64,000 nucleotides of DNA from Phocoena phocoena (taxonomy: Eukaryota; Chordata; Mammalia; Artiodactyla; Phocoenidae), in assembly GCF_963924675.1 (NCBI RefSeq), contig NC_089238.1:44658879-44722878 (forward strand). Reading direction: 5' to 3'. The notes below the pieces were generated by a model, which saw only the letters and a program-made list of their open reading frames with translations, ran no database searches and was not told where the DNA came from. Made by a program: the position numbers and the translations under genes. Of this stretch, positions 13,201 through 28,200 are shown piece by piece (the first letter of the stretch is position 1; each line of letters starts with the position of its first letter).

Positions 13201-16200
13201 TATGGGAAACTGGGGTTCAATCCCTCTGGAGAATTCTGGGAGATAATGTAGAACACCCCTCAGATTGATCCCAGCCAACCACCCCAGTCATCGTTTGAGA
13301 GTTGCACCTGAGGGTATTAAACTCCCCAGTGCTTGTCACTTGCCTTGTCTTGCTCCTCTGCTTGAGTGGACTCCTGGGGCCAGAGCAACGCTCAGGCAAA
13401 GAGTTGAAGATGCTTGTGGTTGGAATGGGGTTAGCATGCAAAGGGATGGTGAGTGTCAAGGGGATATGAGCTTCCATTATAAACGTTTGAATATAAAATA
13501 TTCCTTTCCTCTTTTCCTTACCAAATAAACACCTCAAACTAAATGATCTTCTCCCAAGACGAATCTCAAATGACAGGCAGCAAATATATTAGCTTAGACC
13601 AATAAAATGTGTTCTGTCTGACTTCTACTGAACTATTTGAACCCAAATGAAGCCTTCCTGATGACCCTCCTGCTCTTAACTTTTTCAACACATACAATTC
13701 AAGCTATACAATTTAGCTCACTCAACAGTTGTTTGCTAATTTTAAATCGTATCTCTCCCCGATTTGTAAGAGTTTGTAAATTCTTTGAGGGAGGAGCCTA
13801 TGTTATATAGGTATACCTACCCCTAAGCACCCAAAACAGTGCTCATGAGCATTCAATAAATATCTGTCAGTTGGTTGACTAATTAATTGATTAGGAAGAA
13901 AAAGAACCTAAATAAGGATGCTGCAAATCCCAGTGGAACTTCGGGTCATGTTCCCCCACTATCTCTAGGGAACTTTGCTGACATGGGCCTGTGTGCACGA
14001 GGAGCTCCACATTTTCTAAATTAGACCTCTAGAGAATACATAGGAAAGAAAGAATACTGGCATTTTAAGCCCTTAAAAAATGGAGCTATACATTCATTCT
14101 TATTAATCAACTAACAAGTCTTTATTGAATTAACTACATACCAGACAGAATGAGAAATAGATATGGTCCCTGCCTTTAAGAAGCTCACCATCTAAACAGG
14201 ACAAACTTTTAAAAAAAATTTCTAATCATTAACATTCTGATTTTATGTCTTGTAGTTTTTAGGTCTGAGCTGGGCCTGTTCTTTGCATCTGGGTTTCTAG
14301 TTAAGATATGAGACTCCTCTGCATGTGGTCTTATAGCAATATCCTTTCCTCGTTAGATGCTTCTATGGGTTCAGTGTTGTTGTTTTTTCCTACACCAACA
14401 GGTGATTCTCTATGAGGAAGAAATGGGAAATCGTAATGAGAACACAGGGGAGAAGCTCCATTTGGCCCAGGAGCAACTCGCCTTGGCCAGGGACAAAATC
14501 CTCTCCCTAGAAAGGAGCTTAAACCTCTACAGGGATAAATACCAGACTTCCCTGAGCAGCATCGAGTTACTGGAGTGCCAAGTGAAGATGTTGGAGGGGG
14601 AGCTCAGCAGGATCGTCAGTCAGGTAGGACTTAAACCAGACCACTCAGACCAGGAGCTCCCAGGTGGTCCCTGTAACAGTCCCAGCCTCTCTGCCAGAAA
14701 CCCAAACCTTCAACCAGTTGTCATTCCTTCCCTTGAATTTTGTAGCCCTCAGTTTTGAACTTCCAGCCTTCACATCTCCTGTAAGATTGCTCCTTAGGAA
14801 TTTTAAGACTCCTTAATTAATTTAAGGAGCCACAACTTCAAATAAGGCAGAAAGTGAATTACCAAATGAGCTCTCAAATCTTCCATGTTGCCATGGGGGT
14901 CCGGCAGGGGGCTATTCCAGGTCACAGGACTCATGGAAACCATAGCTTCAGGATCAAATAGGAGGAGAAAGCCACAAAACATAGCAAAGAAGTGACTGAA
15001 CTTGTTTCTTTTTTCTTTCAATTGCTTTTTAAAATTACACAAGTAATACAACAATATAGGCTCTCTAGACAGAATTATGGAGATTAAATGTAAAAGTCTA
15101 CCTTCAGCCTTCTCCACTCCACTCTTCTCCCCCTAGGCAATCACCCGAAATGTTCTGGCAGTCTTCCCCATCCTATTGCTATGTAAAAAGTTAGAGTTTT
15201 CTTTTTACATAAATGAGTCATTTTATAAATATGGTTCTACACTTTGCTTTCTAAATGTATATCTTGATGATTTCTTCTAGTTACTACCTTGTATTCTGTA
15301 GTATGACTGTACCCTGTACCATCTACTGACCTGTTTGTCTACTACAAACAAGCTGTAAATGAACATCTTTATCTCTACGGGGTTAATTCCTGAAGTGGGA
15401 TTTTGCTGGGTTAAAGGAAATGCTTATTTTTAATGTTTAAAGATACTTCTAAATTGAACACCAAAAAGGTTCTACCAGTTTACACTTTTACCAACAGTAA
15501 TTTCCCTACACTCACAGGGTATGTTTTCAGTCTTTTTAAGTTGTGCTAAACTGATGCATGGGGAAAAAAAATAGATTTTCTCATTTTCTCAATTTTTTTT
15601 TCCTTTAGTTCTAATAGCTGTGGGTTGGGTTCCCCAGGAAGCAGACTCTGAGACAGACTGGTATACAGGACGTTTTTAGAGAAAGCTCTTGGCATCAACA
15701 CCTGTGAAGGGGAAGGAAGCAGGGTTGGGCAGATGGAGAAGCTGGGCTCTGATGGTCCTAGCAAAGGCCTCAGCCAACCTCATGGAGACCTCTGGGGCTG
15801 GAAGGACCTTTAGAGCTATTCTAAATTGGGGAGAAGGGAGCTGGCCTTTATAGCTCCATGTTGGTCAGTGATTGGATGTGAGCTGTCTTCCTAGGGAGAG
15901 ACATGACCTTGGGCAAAAGTTTTCTTCAGCCCAGGCAATCCCCAAGAGGGCTGACAGCTGAGTCTATCTTAGGGCATCGCCCCCAGCAGCTGGAAGAGTA
16001 AGTCCTTCACTGCTGAAGGGGATCTGGGAGACCCATCACAGCTCCCACCTTGTGAATGAAGTAATGAGCCTGTTCATAAGTGAATCGGTCCTGTGGATTT
16101 CTGTTTTACGAATTGCTTTTAAATCCTTAACCAATTATTTAATTGGGTTGTTAGTCTTTTCTGTGTTGACTTATAGGAGGTTCTTAATATATTACAGGTA

Positions 16201-19200
16201 ATAATGCTTCATTATATAAGTTATAAATATTTTCTCCCAGTTTGTAACTTTTCATTTTCTCTTATTAATGGTATTTTTCAACATACAAAACTTTTGAATT
16301 TTTATGAAGTTAAATCTCTTAGCTCTTCTTTATAGATTCTAGGTTTTATGTTTTGTTTAGGAAGGCCTTCATTACCCTCAAAATTGCAAAAGTTTATCTT
16401 ATATTGTCTTTTAGCACTTTTTAAAAATTTATTTATTTTATTTGTTTATTTTTTAGCTGTGTTGGGTCTTCGTTGCTGTGCGTGGGCTTTTCTCTAGTTG
16501 CGGTGACCGGGGGCTACTCTTCGTTGTGGTGCGCGGGCTTCTCATTGCGGTGGCTTCCCTTGTTGCAGAGCACAGGCTCTAGGCATGTGGTCTCAGTAGT
16601 TGTGGCACGTGGGCTCAGTAGTTGTGGCATGTGGGCTCTAGAGTGCAGGCTCAGTAGTTGTGGCACGTGGGCTTAGTTGATCCACAGCATGTGGGATCTT
16701 CCTGGACCAGGGCTCGAGCCCGTGCCCCCTGCGTTGGTAGGCGGATTCTTAACCACTGCGCCACCAGGGAAGCCCTAGCACTTTTATAATTTTGTATTTT
16801 TATGTTTTTAGCTTTAGTCCACCTGGAATACACATATATATATAATGCACACATACATATATATTTTTTTATATATACATAATAAGAGTATCATCTTACT
16901 GTTTCTTAACTTTTTTATTGTTTTCCATTCCTTTTTCCACATAGACACTGAATTATTTATACACTCATGGGCAGCTTTCATGCTTAGTGAACATGAACTA
17001 TTTCTAACTTTGCCTGAAAAAGCCCAGTTAGGGAGACAGTTTAATGGAGAAAGTATCTACCGTCCAAACTAGGACTTTTTGGGTTTTTTTGCCTGTCTGC
17101 ATCAGTTCACCCCATTATTAGTGCAGACCAGTGAACAGGTAGTAACCTTCATGCATGATTTCAGATGATCTAGAGAAAGACATTTTTTTAAAAAACGCAC
17201 TTCTAGGAAAACAGCCATATTCATGGTGATGAGTGTCAATTGGTATGTTTTCTTTGAAGGACAATTGTGCAATATCAAAGTTTTAAATAGATCCAATTTA
17301 AATAGATTACTACTTCTACAAATTTAATCTACACGTAAACTAGAATAGGTACTCAAAGATTTATGTGCAAAAATATTCATTTCAGCTTCGTTTTAGAAAA
17401 AACTTGGAAGCAACATATATTCCCATCGATAGAAGACTGGATAAACATCTTTAAAAGCAATTTAAAAGAGCAAGATAAAAGCATATGTACTAACATGGAT
17501 ACATTTCTAAGGCATCTTGTTGAGAAAAAAAATGTTTCAAAAAGACAAAATAATATATGTATTCTACAATATTCATTTATATGTATGTAAATGTATAAAG
17601 TTCTAGAAGGATATGCACAAATTGTCATCTCTGGAGAATGCAGCAAGTATGGGATTAGAGGTGGTGGTCAAAGAGAAATTTAGACTTGCCTGTAACATTA
17701 CAATGTTTTAGAAAGATTACATATATATGTGTGTGTGTATTACTCGTGCAGTTTGAAATTAATTTTAAAAGAAGAGTAAGATAGATCCACAAACAGCAAT
17801 ATGGAAAATATCCTAAATAAGTTGCCAAGTGAAAACACAATGTTTAGAAGAGTGTGCAGAAGCCTTTCAGTTGGTGGGGGAAGAGTAGAGGGTTATATAC
17901 GTATACATATACGCATATGTAAATATGCATAAATTATCCCCAGAAGGATATACAAAAAACTGGTAACACAGACCGTCATGGAAAAGGGGACCTGTGTCAT
18001 GGAGGGTCAAGACTGACTTTTCAGTGTATTCTCTTGTGAACGCTTCGAACTTTTTACCGTGTGTGCACTTAATTTTTTTCTTTTGTTAAGGAAGCTCTGA
18101 TTCACATATATGAATATAAACTTTTAGAATACAGGTCTAGAGATCTTCCATGTTCATGGCATTCTGAAATTGACTCAAAAATTATGAACAAAATCAACCT
18201 ATTATTTTTAAATATCCCAGGAGCCCAAGAGTAATGGTGATCATTCAAAGGTGCATATACACACTTCTCCCTGCATGATTCAAGAGCATCAGGAGACCCT
18301 GAAACGACTATCTGAAGTCTGGCAGAAGGTCTCTGAACAGGATGATCTAATAAAGGAACTTCGAAATAAGCTAGCCTGCAGTAACGCTTTGGTAAGTGTC
18401 TCCTTCTAGAACATTTTCCCAAGAGACCCAAAATAAAGCCATGAGGAAAGAGAGGAGGGGAAAAGAGTCACCTAAAGTAATCTCTTTTCCAGTACTCCTC
18501 AAATGTCTTACATATTCATGTCCCTGCCTCTTGTTCATACTCTCCATGGTATGCATCCCCCAACCCACACTAAGTTTGAGATTCTAAAGAGACTTAAAAT
18601 CTCACACAGCAACCAGGGTGTCCATCAGTAGGGAAATAGTTAAAGAGATTAAGAGGAATGATTAAAGAGCTATCCATATTATGGAATAACACACAGCCAA
18701 GGGAAAAGATTAAGCAGATCTGTAAGGGCTGCATGGAAGATGTTTGCGATACACTGTTGAGAAAAAGTTGCAGAATCTTATGTATAGCTCAATCCCACTT
18801 TTGTTTTTTAAGGTCTTTGATCGCAATAGAGAAGTATATACTGTAAATTGCCAATAGTGCCCCCTCCCCCTTAGTAGAAGTGAGAGAGGGGAGAATAAGT
18901 GGATAGGAGAGTCTCACTTCTTATTTTCAATGCTTGGGTTCTATTTGAATTATTTTCAACAAACAAGAACAAAAGTTTCATATTTTTTTTAATTTTAAAA
19001 AACATGTACACATTCACCCACTCCAAAAGAAACTTCCTTCTTTATTTCTTGAACTTTGAATCCTATCTTCTGAGAGATTCAGTACGTCTTTCCATCACAG
19101 CCTCCAAAGAATCTTCTTCTGCCTCATAAGCTGGACTGCACAGAGGATCAGGAGGGAGTCCAAAATGTGGCCATTGACGGACTTGAGACAAATCACTGTC

Positions 19201-22200
19201 TATGCCTTAGTGAACCTTGATATAAGATTGAGAACATAATTCCTTCTCCTTAGTTTATATAATATGAATTATATAATGCTGCAACAAACTTGGGCTGAAA
19301 AAGGAACACCCTGCAAAAATAGCACTAGTAATAAGCCAGTTGCATTGATCACCCAGCATAACTGACTTGTGCTGGGTTGCAGGTTCTGGAGCGTGAAGAG
19401 GCTTTGATAAAATTACGAGCAGACTTTGCTTCCTATACAGCCACCCACCGACATCCCTCTAGCTCCTCAGAAGACTGTGAAGACATCAAAAAGGTGGGAG
19501 AACTTTTGCTTATGTGTGCCTGGTAGGATTGGGCCGAGTTGGGTTTGATTCTGGGCTCTCCTACTTATTAAAATTTTTATACTACATTTTATATTTTATT
19601 TTATATTTGTGTCACTTTGGTTAGCCCTGCCACAAGGATAGTGTGTATAATGTATGCCAAGCCCCCAAGGAGTGTGTCTGGCATGATTAGATTTTGGAAT
19701 TGAATTTTGGAATTGCACCTGTCTCTTAACTCACATCCAATGGTACATCTAGACAAGACAGAGGCTCCTTTTGGCTTGCTAGCTTCAAAAGAACCATCCA
19801 GCCTTCTAGTTTCTGGCTGGAGTTGAAAAGCAACAAATTTAGGGAAGATTATTAATTCAAATCCACTCCCTTTTAAAAAAACTCTTATGTTTTCAAAATT
19901 CAAAGCCGTCTCAAAAGTTGATTCTAATAATGAATAAGCATTTAAACCATGTAAACAAATGGCAGGATTTGACCAACAAATATGACAGTGAAAACTAGGT
20001 TAGGGTCCCTTCTAGGAGGTCTGAAGTCAGTCATGCCTGAACTCGAGGTACCAGGCAAAGCCAGCCACACGAGGCCATGCTGATGCTGAAATAGTGGCAA
20101 AGCGGAGTGGCAGAGAGAGTCAACACATCAGCTCTCCAAGGGATCCTCTAGTTGGGGAGTGGAGATGCTTCTTTTTCCAGGACTTTCTGATCCCACAAGG
20201 TTTGGATGAACTTTGGAGCTCTTCCTTGTACATCTGTCAATATTTATTTTAAAAGTCAGTCCCATGTTATTCATATCCTGACCTACAGCAAGATCTCATA
20301 CACTCCATGTTTGTTTTCTTTTTGTCTGAGAAATGTCTTTATTTCTCCCTCACTTTTTAATTTTTTATAGTGGTAAAAAACACATAACATTAAATTGACC
20401 ATCTTAACCATTTTTAAGTGTACAGTTAGTTGTGTTAAGTATATTCTCATTGTTGTGCAATAACTCTCTAGAACTTTTTCATCTTGCAAAACTGAAACTG
20501 TATCTACTAAACACAAATTCTTCTTTAATACTCCATTTTTTAAAATGATACAGACTTCCTCAAGAAACAGAATCCACTTTCACCCACCATTTTCTATATC
20601 CTACCCAAAGCCTTCACATTATTTGGACATTCTATTCAGGCTAGAACTACCCACATCACAGTTAGTGCCAGCCGTCCTCTCCTCCCTCAGCTGGCCTGGC
20701 ACACACTGGGCCTTTGAGTCTCTATAGGGCCCACACCCAGGTCAGACGGTGATTGCCCTGCATTTCTCCAGCTGTCCCCCTCTGTCTTCATGCTGCAACC
20801 CTCCTTCATTGTCAACTGTGAAATCACATAACTATCTCCCCAGCATCCCCTGATGCCCAGACAACTAATTGTTCCTTCTTGGCCATGTGTACATGTTCCT
20901 TCCTGCCTTCTCTGGTTACAGCCCCTTCCCCTCTCCTTCAGGGTAGAAGCCAAAGTTCTTGCTGAGGGAGGGACTAAGAGCCCTCTGTGATGTGACTGCC
21001 CCCTAACCTCCTCACCTCCTCCTTCTCTCCCCATCACTCACTCCACTCTAATCACATGGCCTCCTGCATGTTCTGCCCCCAGGGCCTTGTCATCAGCTAG
21101 CACTGCCCGCTCCCCCATCTGCAGAGCTCGTCCCTCAGATACCTCAACATGGCTCACGCCCTCACCTCCAGCAAGTGCCTGCTCAGAGGGCACCTTCTCA
21201 GTGAGGCCAACCCATCTATCCTATTTAAAACTGTAACCCACAGCCTCGCCCCTGCCTGCCCCATACATCTCCATTCCCCTTTTGCTGTTCTGTTTCTTCC
21301 ATAGCACTTATCAACTTTTGTTTTCTGTAAGTCACTACTTTACGCTCTTTGTCTGTCTCATCCCACCAGAAGGTCAGCTCCCTGGGGTTAAGAATTGGTG
21401 TCTGTGTCGTTTGCAGCACCTACAGTGCGCACAGTGCCTGGCACACAGTAGGTGTCTTATCAATGACACTGAGTGTTACAGGGAGGAAGAGGTGGCTCCT
21501 TTTGTGCACATTCCATTCCGTGTGAGCATGAGAAGAAGTCTGCCATGTCCTTTCTTTTTTAACTCTCTTTTTACTTTTTTAAATTGAGATATAATTGACA
21601 TACCAGAAAACTCACCATTTAAAGCGTACAATCAGAATGGACTTGAGGACACGGGGAGGGGGAAGGGTAAGCTGGGACGAAGTGAGAGAGTGGCATGGAC
21701 ATATATACACTACCAAACGTAAAATAGATAGCTAGTGGGAAGCAGCCGCATAGCACAGGGAGATCAGCTTGGTGCTTTGTGACCACCTAGAGGGGTGGGA
21801 TAGGGAGGATGGGAGGAAGGGAGATGCAAGAGGGAGGAGATATGGGGACATATGTATATGTATAGCTGATTCACTGTGTTATAAAGCAGAAACTAACACA
21901 CCATTGTAAAGCGATTTTACTCCAATAAAGATGTTTAAAAAAATAAAATAAAAATAAAGTGTACAATCATTGGTTTTTAGTGTATTCACAAAGTTAGGCA
22001 ACAGCACCACTAATTCCAGAACATTTTCATCACTCCAAAAAGAAACCCATATCCACAAGCAGTCACCCCCACCATCCTCCCTCCCGCAAACCCTGGCAAC
22101 CACTATTCTACTTTCTGTCCCTACGGATTTGCCTGTTCTGGACACTCAGAATTCTATAAAGCTTTCTTCCCCCATGTCCTCACCCTGCCCTGCTCTTCCA

Positions 22201-25200
22201 TCTGCCCAGATACTGAAGCACCTGCAGGAGCAGAAAGACAGCCAGTGCTCGCACGTGGAGGAGTACCAGAACCTCGTGAAGGATTTGCGCACGGAGCTAG
22301 AAGCCGTGTCGGAACAGAAGAAAAGCATCATGGAGGGTAAACCATGGGCCAGCGGGCTGCGGCAGAGGGTAGGCAGCCAAGGAAGCCGGAGCCCCGCTCT
22401 GAGCAAGAAGCACTCTGTCTTGTCCCGCTGCAGACATGTTGAAGCTGGAGCTGGACCTGCACAGGCTGCGGGAAGAGACATCTGCCCGCGTGGAGAGGAA
22501 GGACAAGGAGGTCGTCATCCTGCAACGGCGACTGCAGGAGCTGCAGGTGCAGTTCACTGAGACCCAGAAGCTCGGTTTGAAGAAAGACAAGGTAAGGCGA
22601 GGAGCTCCGTGGTTGGAACTGCCAGCAGGGACCTGTGAGGCCAGGCCTCGGCAGGGGCGGGTTCTGTGGCCCCGCGCTCGCTGTGATTGCTTGGGGAGCG
22701 CCCACACATGCGCAGTGAGACTGCGGTGCTTCAGGCCCAGGGGCAATTCTGAGCTCTTCCCTGGAATTTCTCATGGCACGTAATAAATAAATAAAACATC
22801 AGGGGCCTTAATAGAGATGTGGACTCTGTAAGAAAGGGGTTCTTCCCCAGCCCTGCAATAGTGAGTTTGGGACACGCTCGTATTATTCCCTTATGCTTTT
22901 GTTTATGCCTAAGAGTAGAAAGAAATGCTATAAAATAATGTGTAGCCTTATTCACAATTTCATGTGAATTTCAATTCTTTAATTACAAATAACTTACAAA
23001 TATGCAAACCAGGCAGTTTGAAAATATTAGTGGAACTATGCCCTAGAAGGTCTGTAGTTACCAACGTAAATCAAGCTCCTAGAAAAGCGTAAGACAGGAA
23101 CCAAGGGCCGAAAGACTCTGAAACCAGCGCAAGTTTCTGTAGTCAGTACTGTTTCAACTCTAAACTTTTACCAGAGCTAGTAGAAATAATCCAATTGATT
23201 TGAGTGGCTGGTCATTCAAACTTCCTATTTCAAGGTCTGGAGGTGATTCACCAGTCAAAATAGAGGTATTTGGAGAGATGTTGAAGAAGCAGCAAGGAGT
23301 CTGGATAAGCAGCTTCGAGTCACTCATATATTCATTCAACAGATATTTTTGAGCTCCTATTATATGCCAAGCACTCTTCTAGGCATGAAGAATATAATAA
23401 AACATGTGCCATCCCTATTTTCATGGAGCTCACATTTCAGTCTTTAGAGACAAACAAATAAAACTAATATACAATAAAATGTTAGGTACTAATGAATTCC
23501 TAAAACAGCTTGGTGGCTGTTTTCCCCAGAGTGGTCGGGGAAGGCCTCTTTGATAAGGTGACATTTGGGCAGACATTTGAATGAAGTAAGGGGGCCACCC
23601 AGGCCAAAGTCTTGAAGAATATTCCAGGCAGAGGCAACATCAAGGGCAAGTGCCCTCAGGTGGGAGTCAGCTTGGAAGCAGAGAGGGTGGGGCGGCAAGA
23701 GGTGAGGTCAGACAGGTAGCCAAGTACCAGATCATGAGCATCCCGGGACGTCATTGTAAGGACTTTGGCCTTTTTCTAACTGAGATGGACCCAGTAGAGG
23801 TTTTGAACAGAGACATAACAAGATCTGACTCGCCTTTGTAAAAGCCCAACTCTGACTGCTTACAGGGAGGCAGGGAGCCCAGGTGGAGGCTATTGCAACA
23901 TCCAGGCGAGAGAAGATGGTGGCTGGAAGAGGGCTCAAGACAATCTCTAACTGACTTCGCCCTGCCACTGCTCAGGCCTCTATCAGCATTAACACTTTGC
24001 TTCCCTCAGCTCCTCCAGGAGAAAGATGAGATGCTGCATGAGCTAGAGAAGGACCTAGCGCAGCTTAAGAACACCCTCGTAAAGAAGGAGATGGAGTTGG
24101 AGAAGCAGCAATGCATGACAAGTGAACTCGAAATTGCCATCCAGGAGGAGAGACGGGATAAGTGCAAGGCCGAGTATGGGCACCTGGGAGCTGAGATCAA
24201 GAAGCTGAAGGACTGTCTCGAAGATGCCAAACAGCAGCACAGGCTGGCTGGTGAGGCCCCCGGGCAAGCACTGTCCCCACACACTCCAGCCCACAGGGCC
24301 AGAGCAGCCCCCTCCTTTCCCCAATGTCCGTGTCCCTCTCCCTCACCGCTTTCTCACTCCGATCTCCTCATGATCTCATCTCATCTCACAGCACTTAGGA
24401 CCGCCCTCTAAGCTCCTTCCTTCACCCCAACCTTACCTTTTCTCTGAAGCCCCCACCACACAGCAGGTGCTCGGGTTGGGAAGGCGGACCGCTGCTCTCA
24501 CACGCCCACAGTTTTCTCTGCAGTCGCAGCTGAAGGCCCTCTCCTTTCCTCACCACGGAGAGCACAGGGCTCTGTACCTTGCTTCTTTGCATCACATTCC
24601 TCTCCACCTTCTCTGGGACCTTTGTCACACCATTCACTTCTTCCTTCCCTGGTTTTTAACGCTCTCCTGTTTCAGTCTCCACACACATTCGCTTGCAGTG
24701 TGGGTTGTGTCCTTGCTCCTCTGCCAAAAGTGCTTTCTCAGAAGTCACCAGTAACTTCTTGCCTTGGAAATGGGGTTGCCTTTGAGTGATTAAAATGTCC
24801 TGGAATTAGATGTTGATGGTTGCACAACTTTGTGAGTCTACTAGAAACCACTGTACTGTACACTTTAAAAGGATAAATTTTATGTTATGTGAGTGATGTA
24901 TCAATTTGGAAAAAAAAGAAGGTCCAAAGCATGTCTTCCTTCCTCGCCCTCCTCTAACTCTCTGGGTGTCCACACTGTTGGTCCCCCGCACCTCAACGGT
25001 TGTTTATTAGCTTTGGAGACACAACAGGTCCCTTGTTCTTCCATAAATCTCACCATTGTTTCCTCTTTTCCCTCCTGCCCTGACAGTGGTCACCCATCTC
25101 TAAGATTCTGCCCTCTCCTCTCCTCTCTACACTCATTCCTTGATGAGCGCCTCTGCTCCTTGTAGCTGCATTTCTCTGCAGGTGACTCCAATGCCTAGAG

Positions 25201-28200
25201 CCCCAGCCCTGACTTGGCACCTGGTCAGTCTTGTCTTTAGAGACTAGCTCCACCTGACCAACCCACCTTCCCCACTAACCCAACATTCCCAAAGCTGAAT
25301 CTACTTTCTTCCCTATTAAAAAAAATCCTCCTCCCTTCTTCCGGGTGTATAATTATTTCCGTAGTGACACCATCTTTCTTCCAATATCCCAGGCTTAAAA
25401 AAACGGAGAGAAAAGTGATATTTAAGTAGAAATGATAGGAGAAACTACCGGAAGTGGGGATATATTTGGTGTAGAGAAACCCCAGTAAGCAACTTACTCC
25501 TTCATACCCAGTGGAGGCAAGGACGTGGGCTAAAAGGATATTGTCAGAAGTCTTTCTCCATTCTAATCCACTCCAATTTTCCTAAAGCACTCTTTCCTTT
25601 ATGGCAGGTCCCTACTCAAGAACCCACTAAATCATGTCTAAACATTTCTCTCAGGCTTTCAACGTCCTCCAAAACCCCCTCTGGTCCATCCACTTCCTCA
25701 ATTCTGTCTCTCACCATTCCTTCCCACTTTCCTTTCCAGTTAAGCTGATATCTTCCCCATCATCTTCCCACATGCCCTCCCCATTCCCTTCACTGTGCCC
25801 TCCAACCCGAGAATTCCCTTTCTTCTCCTTCTTCTAAGGCCCAGCTCAGCCACTGTTCCTCCATAAGTCCATCTCCAGCTGTACTTCCCTGCTTTGGTCT
25901 TCCTTCCTGAGTTCACAGTGAGTTTAACATTACTGTGTTCTCTATGTCAGGTAAACCAATTACAGCTCCCTCACTAGACTCTAAACTCCATGAGGGTCAG
26001 GATTTGTCTTCAATGACAGGATGAGTTGCAGAAGAGATACCAAGCAATTTTGACCAATTTGTTTAATTTTAGTCAAGAAGGAGTTCACGGCTGGTTGGGT
26101 AGCTGAAGACAGATAATTTATCAGAGCTCATTAGGAGTGATAATGAAATAGAGAGAGATGAGGACAGATTGGAAATTGAAGTAAGTCACAGAATGAAGGA
26201 ACAGACTTTTGGTTTTTTTGGCTACATTGGGTCTTCGTTGCTTCACACAGGCTTTCTCTGGTTGCAGCAAGCGGGGGCTTCTCTTCATTGTGGTGTGCAG
26301 GCTTCTCATTGCAGTGGCTTCTCTTGTTGTGGAGCACGGGCTGTAGGTGCGCAGGCTTCAGTAGTTGTGGCACATGGGCTCAGTAGTTGTGGCACGCAGG
26401 CTCAGTAGTTGTGGCTTGCAGGCTCTAGAGTTCGGGCTCAGTAGTTGTGGCACACGGGCTTAGTTGCTCCACGGCATGTGGGATCTTCCCGGACCAGGGC
26501 TCAAACCCGTGTCCCCTACATTGGCAGGCAGATTCTTAACCACTGCACCACCAGGGAAGCCCCAAGGAACAGACTTTTTAACTGGTCTCATTTGAGAGTC
26601 TGATCTTCACACATACTCCCTTCACACATGGACATGCCCCGGGCTATCTCCTGTCTTCTGCAGCTCAGCAAGCAGCCCAATATAAAGAAGAGGCCATTCT
26701 GGCAAAGGGTAACCTGGAGGATTGCCATAGGAAACTGCAAAGCTGCATTTGCCTGGAGAAGCAGAAGGCAGAGACCATCCAGGAGCTCCGGAGAGAACTT
26801 CAGAAGCTGCAGAAGGATTCCCTAATGGCTGAGGAGGAACTCGCGCCCAGCAGGTACCACAGGTTCCCCTCCAGACAGAGTCTCTGTCCCTCGTAAGCCA
26901 GTTGGGACCCTGTGGGCTGCTGCCCAGGAGTTGGGTAGCAAGCCCCGGGCAGCCAGCCCACAGTCCACCGACATGGACCCTGAAGTCCATCCACCTGTTT
27001 TTGCCGTTTTGCTTTAGGAAACGGATAGCGGAGCTGACATCAGAATTATCTGAGTTCTCGAGAAAGCTTGAAATTTCAGAGAAGGAAAAGAGGCAGCTTC
27101 AGAAGACAGTGACTGAGCAGGATGTAAAACTGAATGACCTGCTAGATCGTATAAATCACATTCAACACCAGGTGTGGAGGGCAAGTAGGCAGCCAGCTCA
27201 AGCATTTGCTCTGTTTCAGATTAAATGCATTGCTCTTGGGAATTCCCTGGCCGTCCAGTGGTTAGGACTCCGAGCTCTCACTGCAAAGGGTCTGGGTCAA
27301 TCCCTGGTTGGGAAACTAAGATCCCACAAGCTGAGCGGTGTGGCCAAAAAAAAAAAAATTGCATTGCTCTTTATTTGGGAAGATGCCACCACCAATCCAT
27401 TGCAAAGTACTTGTCCGGAATTTGTTTTAGAATGCTAAGCCAGCCAGGCAGCTCCAGTTCCCACAACCAATAAGCATTTTCAGGGGCCAAGCTTAAAAAC
27501 AGTCAAAGGAAAATATTATTTCTTTTTCTAGGACTCAAAAGCTATCCTTCTCAGTCGATTTAAAGTTTTTTAACTTTGAATTATTCCTTTTGTGCTTTTC
27601 TAAGATTTTTTAAAATTTATTCAAAGAGTATTTTATGTGGAAAGACTTGGTAAGTAAGTGGGACCTGGATCTATAAATAAAATAAGTTGGTATTTCTAAT
27701 TTAACAAAGAAAAACTGTTGCTGAACCTAAGAGGAAACTTTTTTATTAAACACGCTAAATAACCAAGGAGTTGGCCTCATTTTTTTTTTTTTTTTTTTTT
27801 TGCGCTACACGGGCCTCTCACTGTTGTGGCCTCTCCCGTTGCACAGCACAGGCTCCGGACGCACAGGCTCAGCGGCCATGGCTCACGGGCCCAGCCGCTC
27901 TGTGGCATGTGGGATGTGGCATGTGGGATCTTCCTGGACCGGGGCACGAACCCGTGTCCCCTGCATCAGCAGGCGGACTCTCAACCACTGCACCACCAGG
28001 GAAGCCCTGTCCTCATATTTATTTCAGCCATCCCTGTGCACGGTTGTCTGGGCTGGGGGTTTTCTCTGCAGAAATATGGTGCCTGACTTGCAGCCCCGTG
28101 TTTGTTTTCTCAGAACAGGAAGCAAGCCTCCTCCAAATGCAGTCTAGAAGAACAGCTTCAGGAAGAAACCAGGTTGCTGGAGGAGAAACAGGAGCAGTTG

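Larger units (their letters stand above)
19494..22209. other. PMFBP1 intron built largely of LINE fragments
   Basis: Contains old L1 text (20345-20540), an L2 fragment (20640-21480), and a nested L1-in-L1 block (21575-22160) that reaches to about 50 bases before the next exon. About 19500-20340 shows nothing recognisable. Confidence 0.65.

Noticed and set aside
21970..22560. 196-codon frame across PMFBP1 exon 6
   Set aside because: It mixes old LINE sequence, the real exon and the 97-nt intron; the donor at 22337 and acceptor at 22433 give the match to the family.
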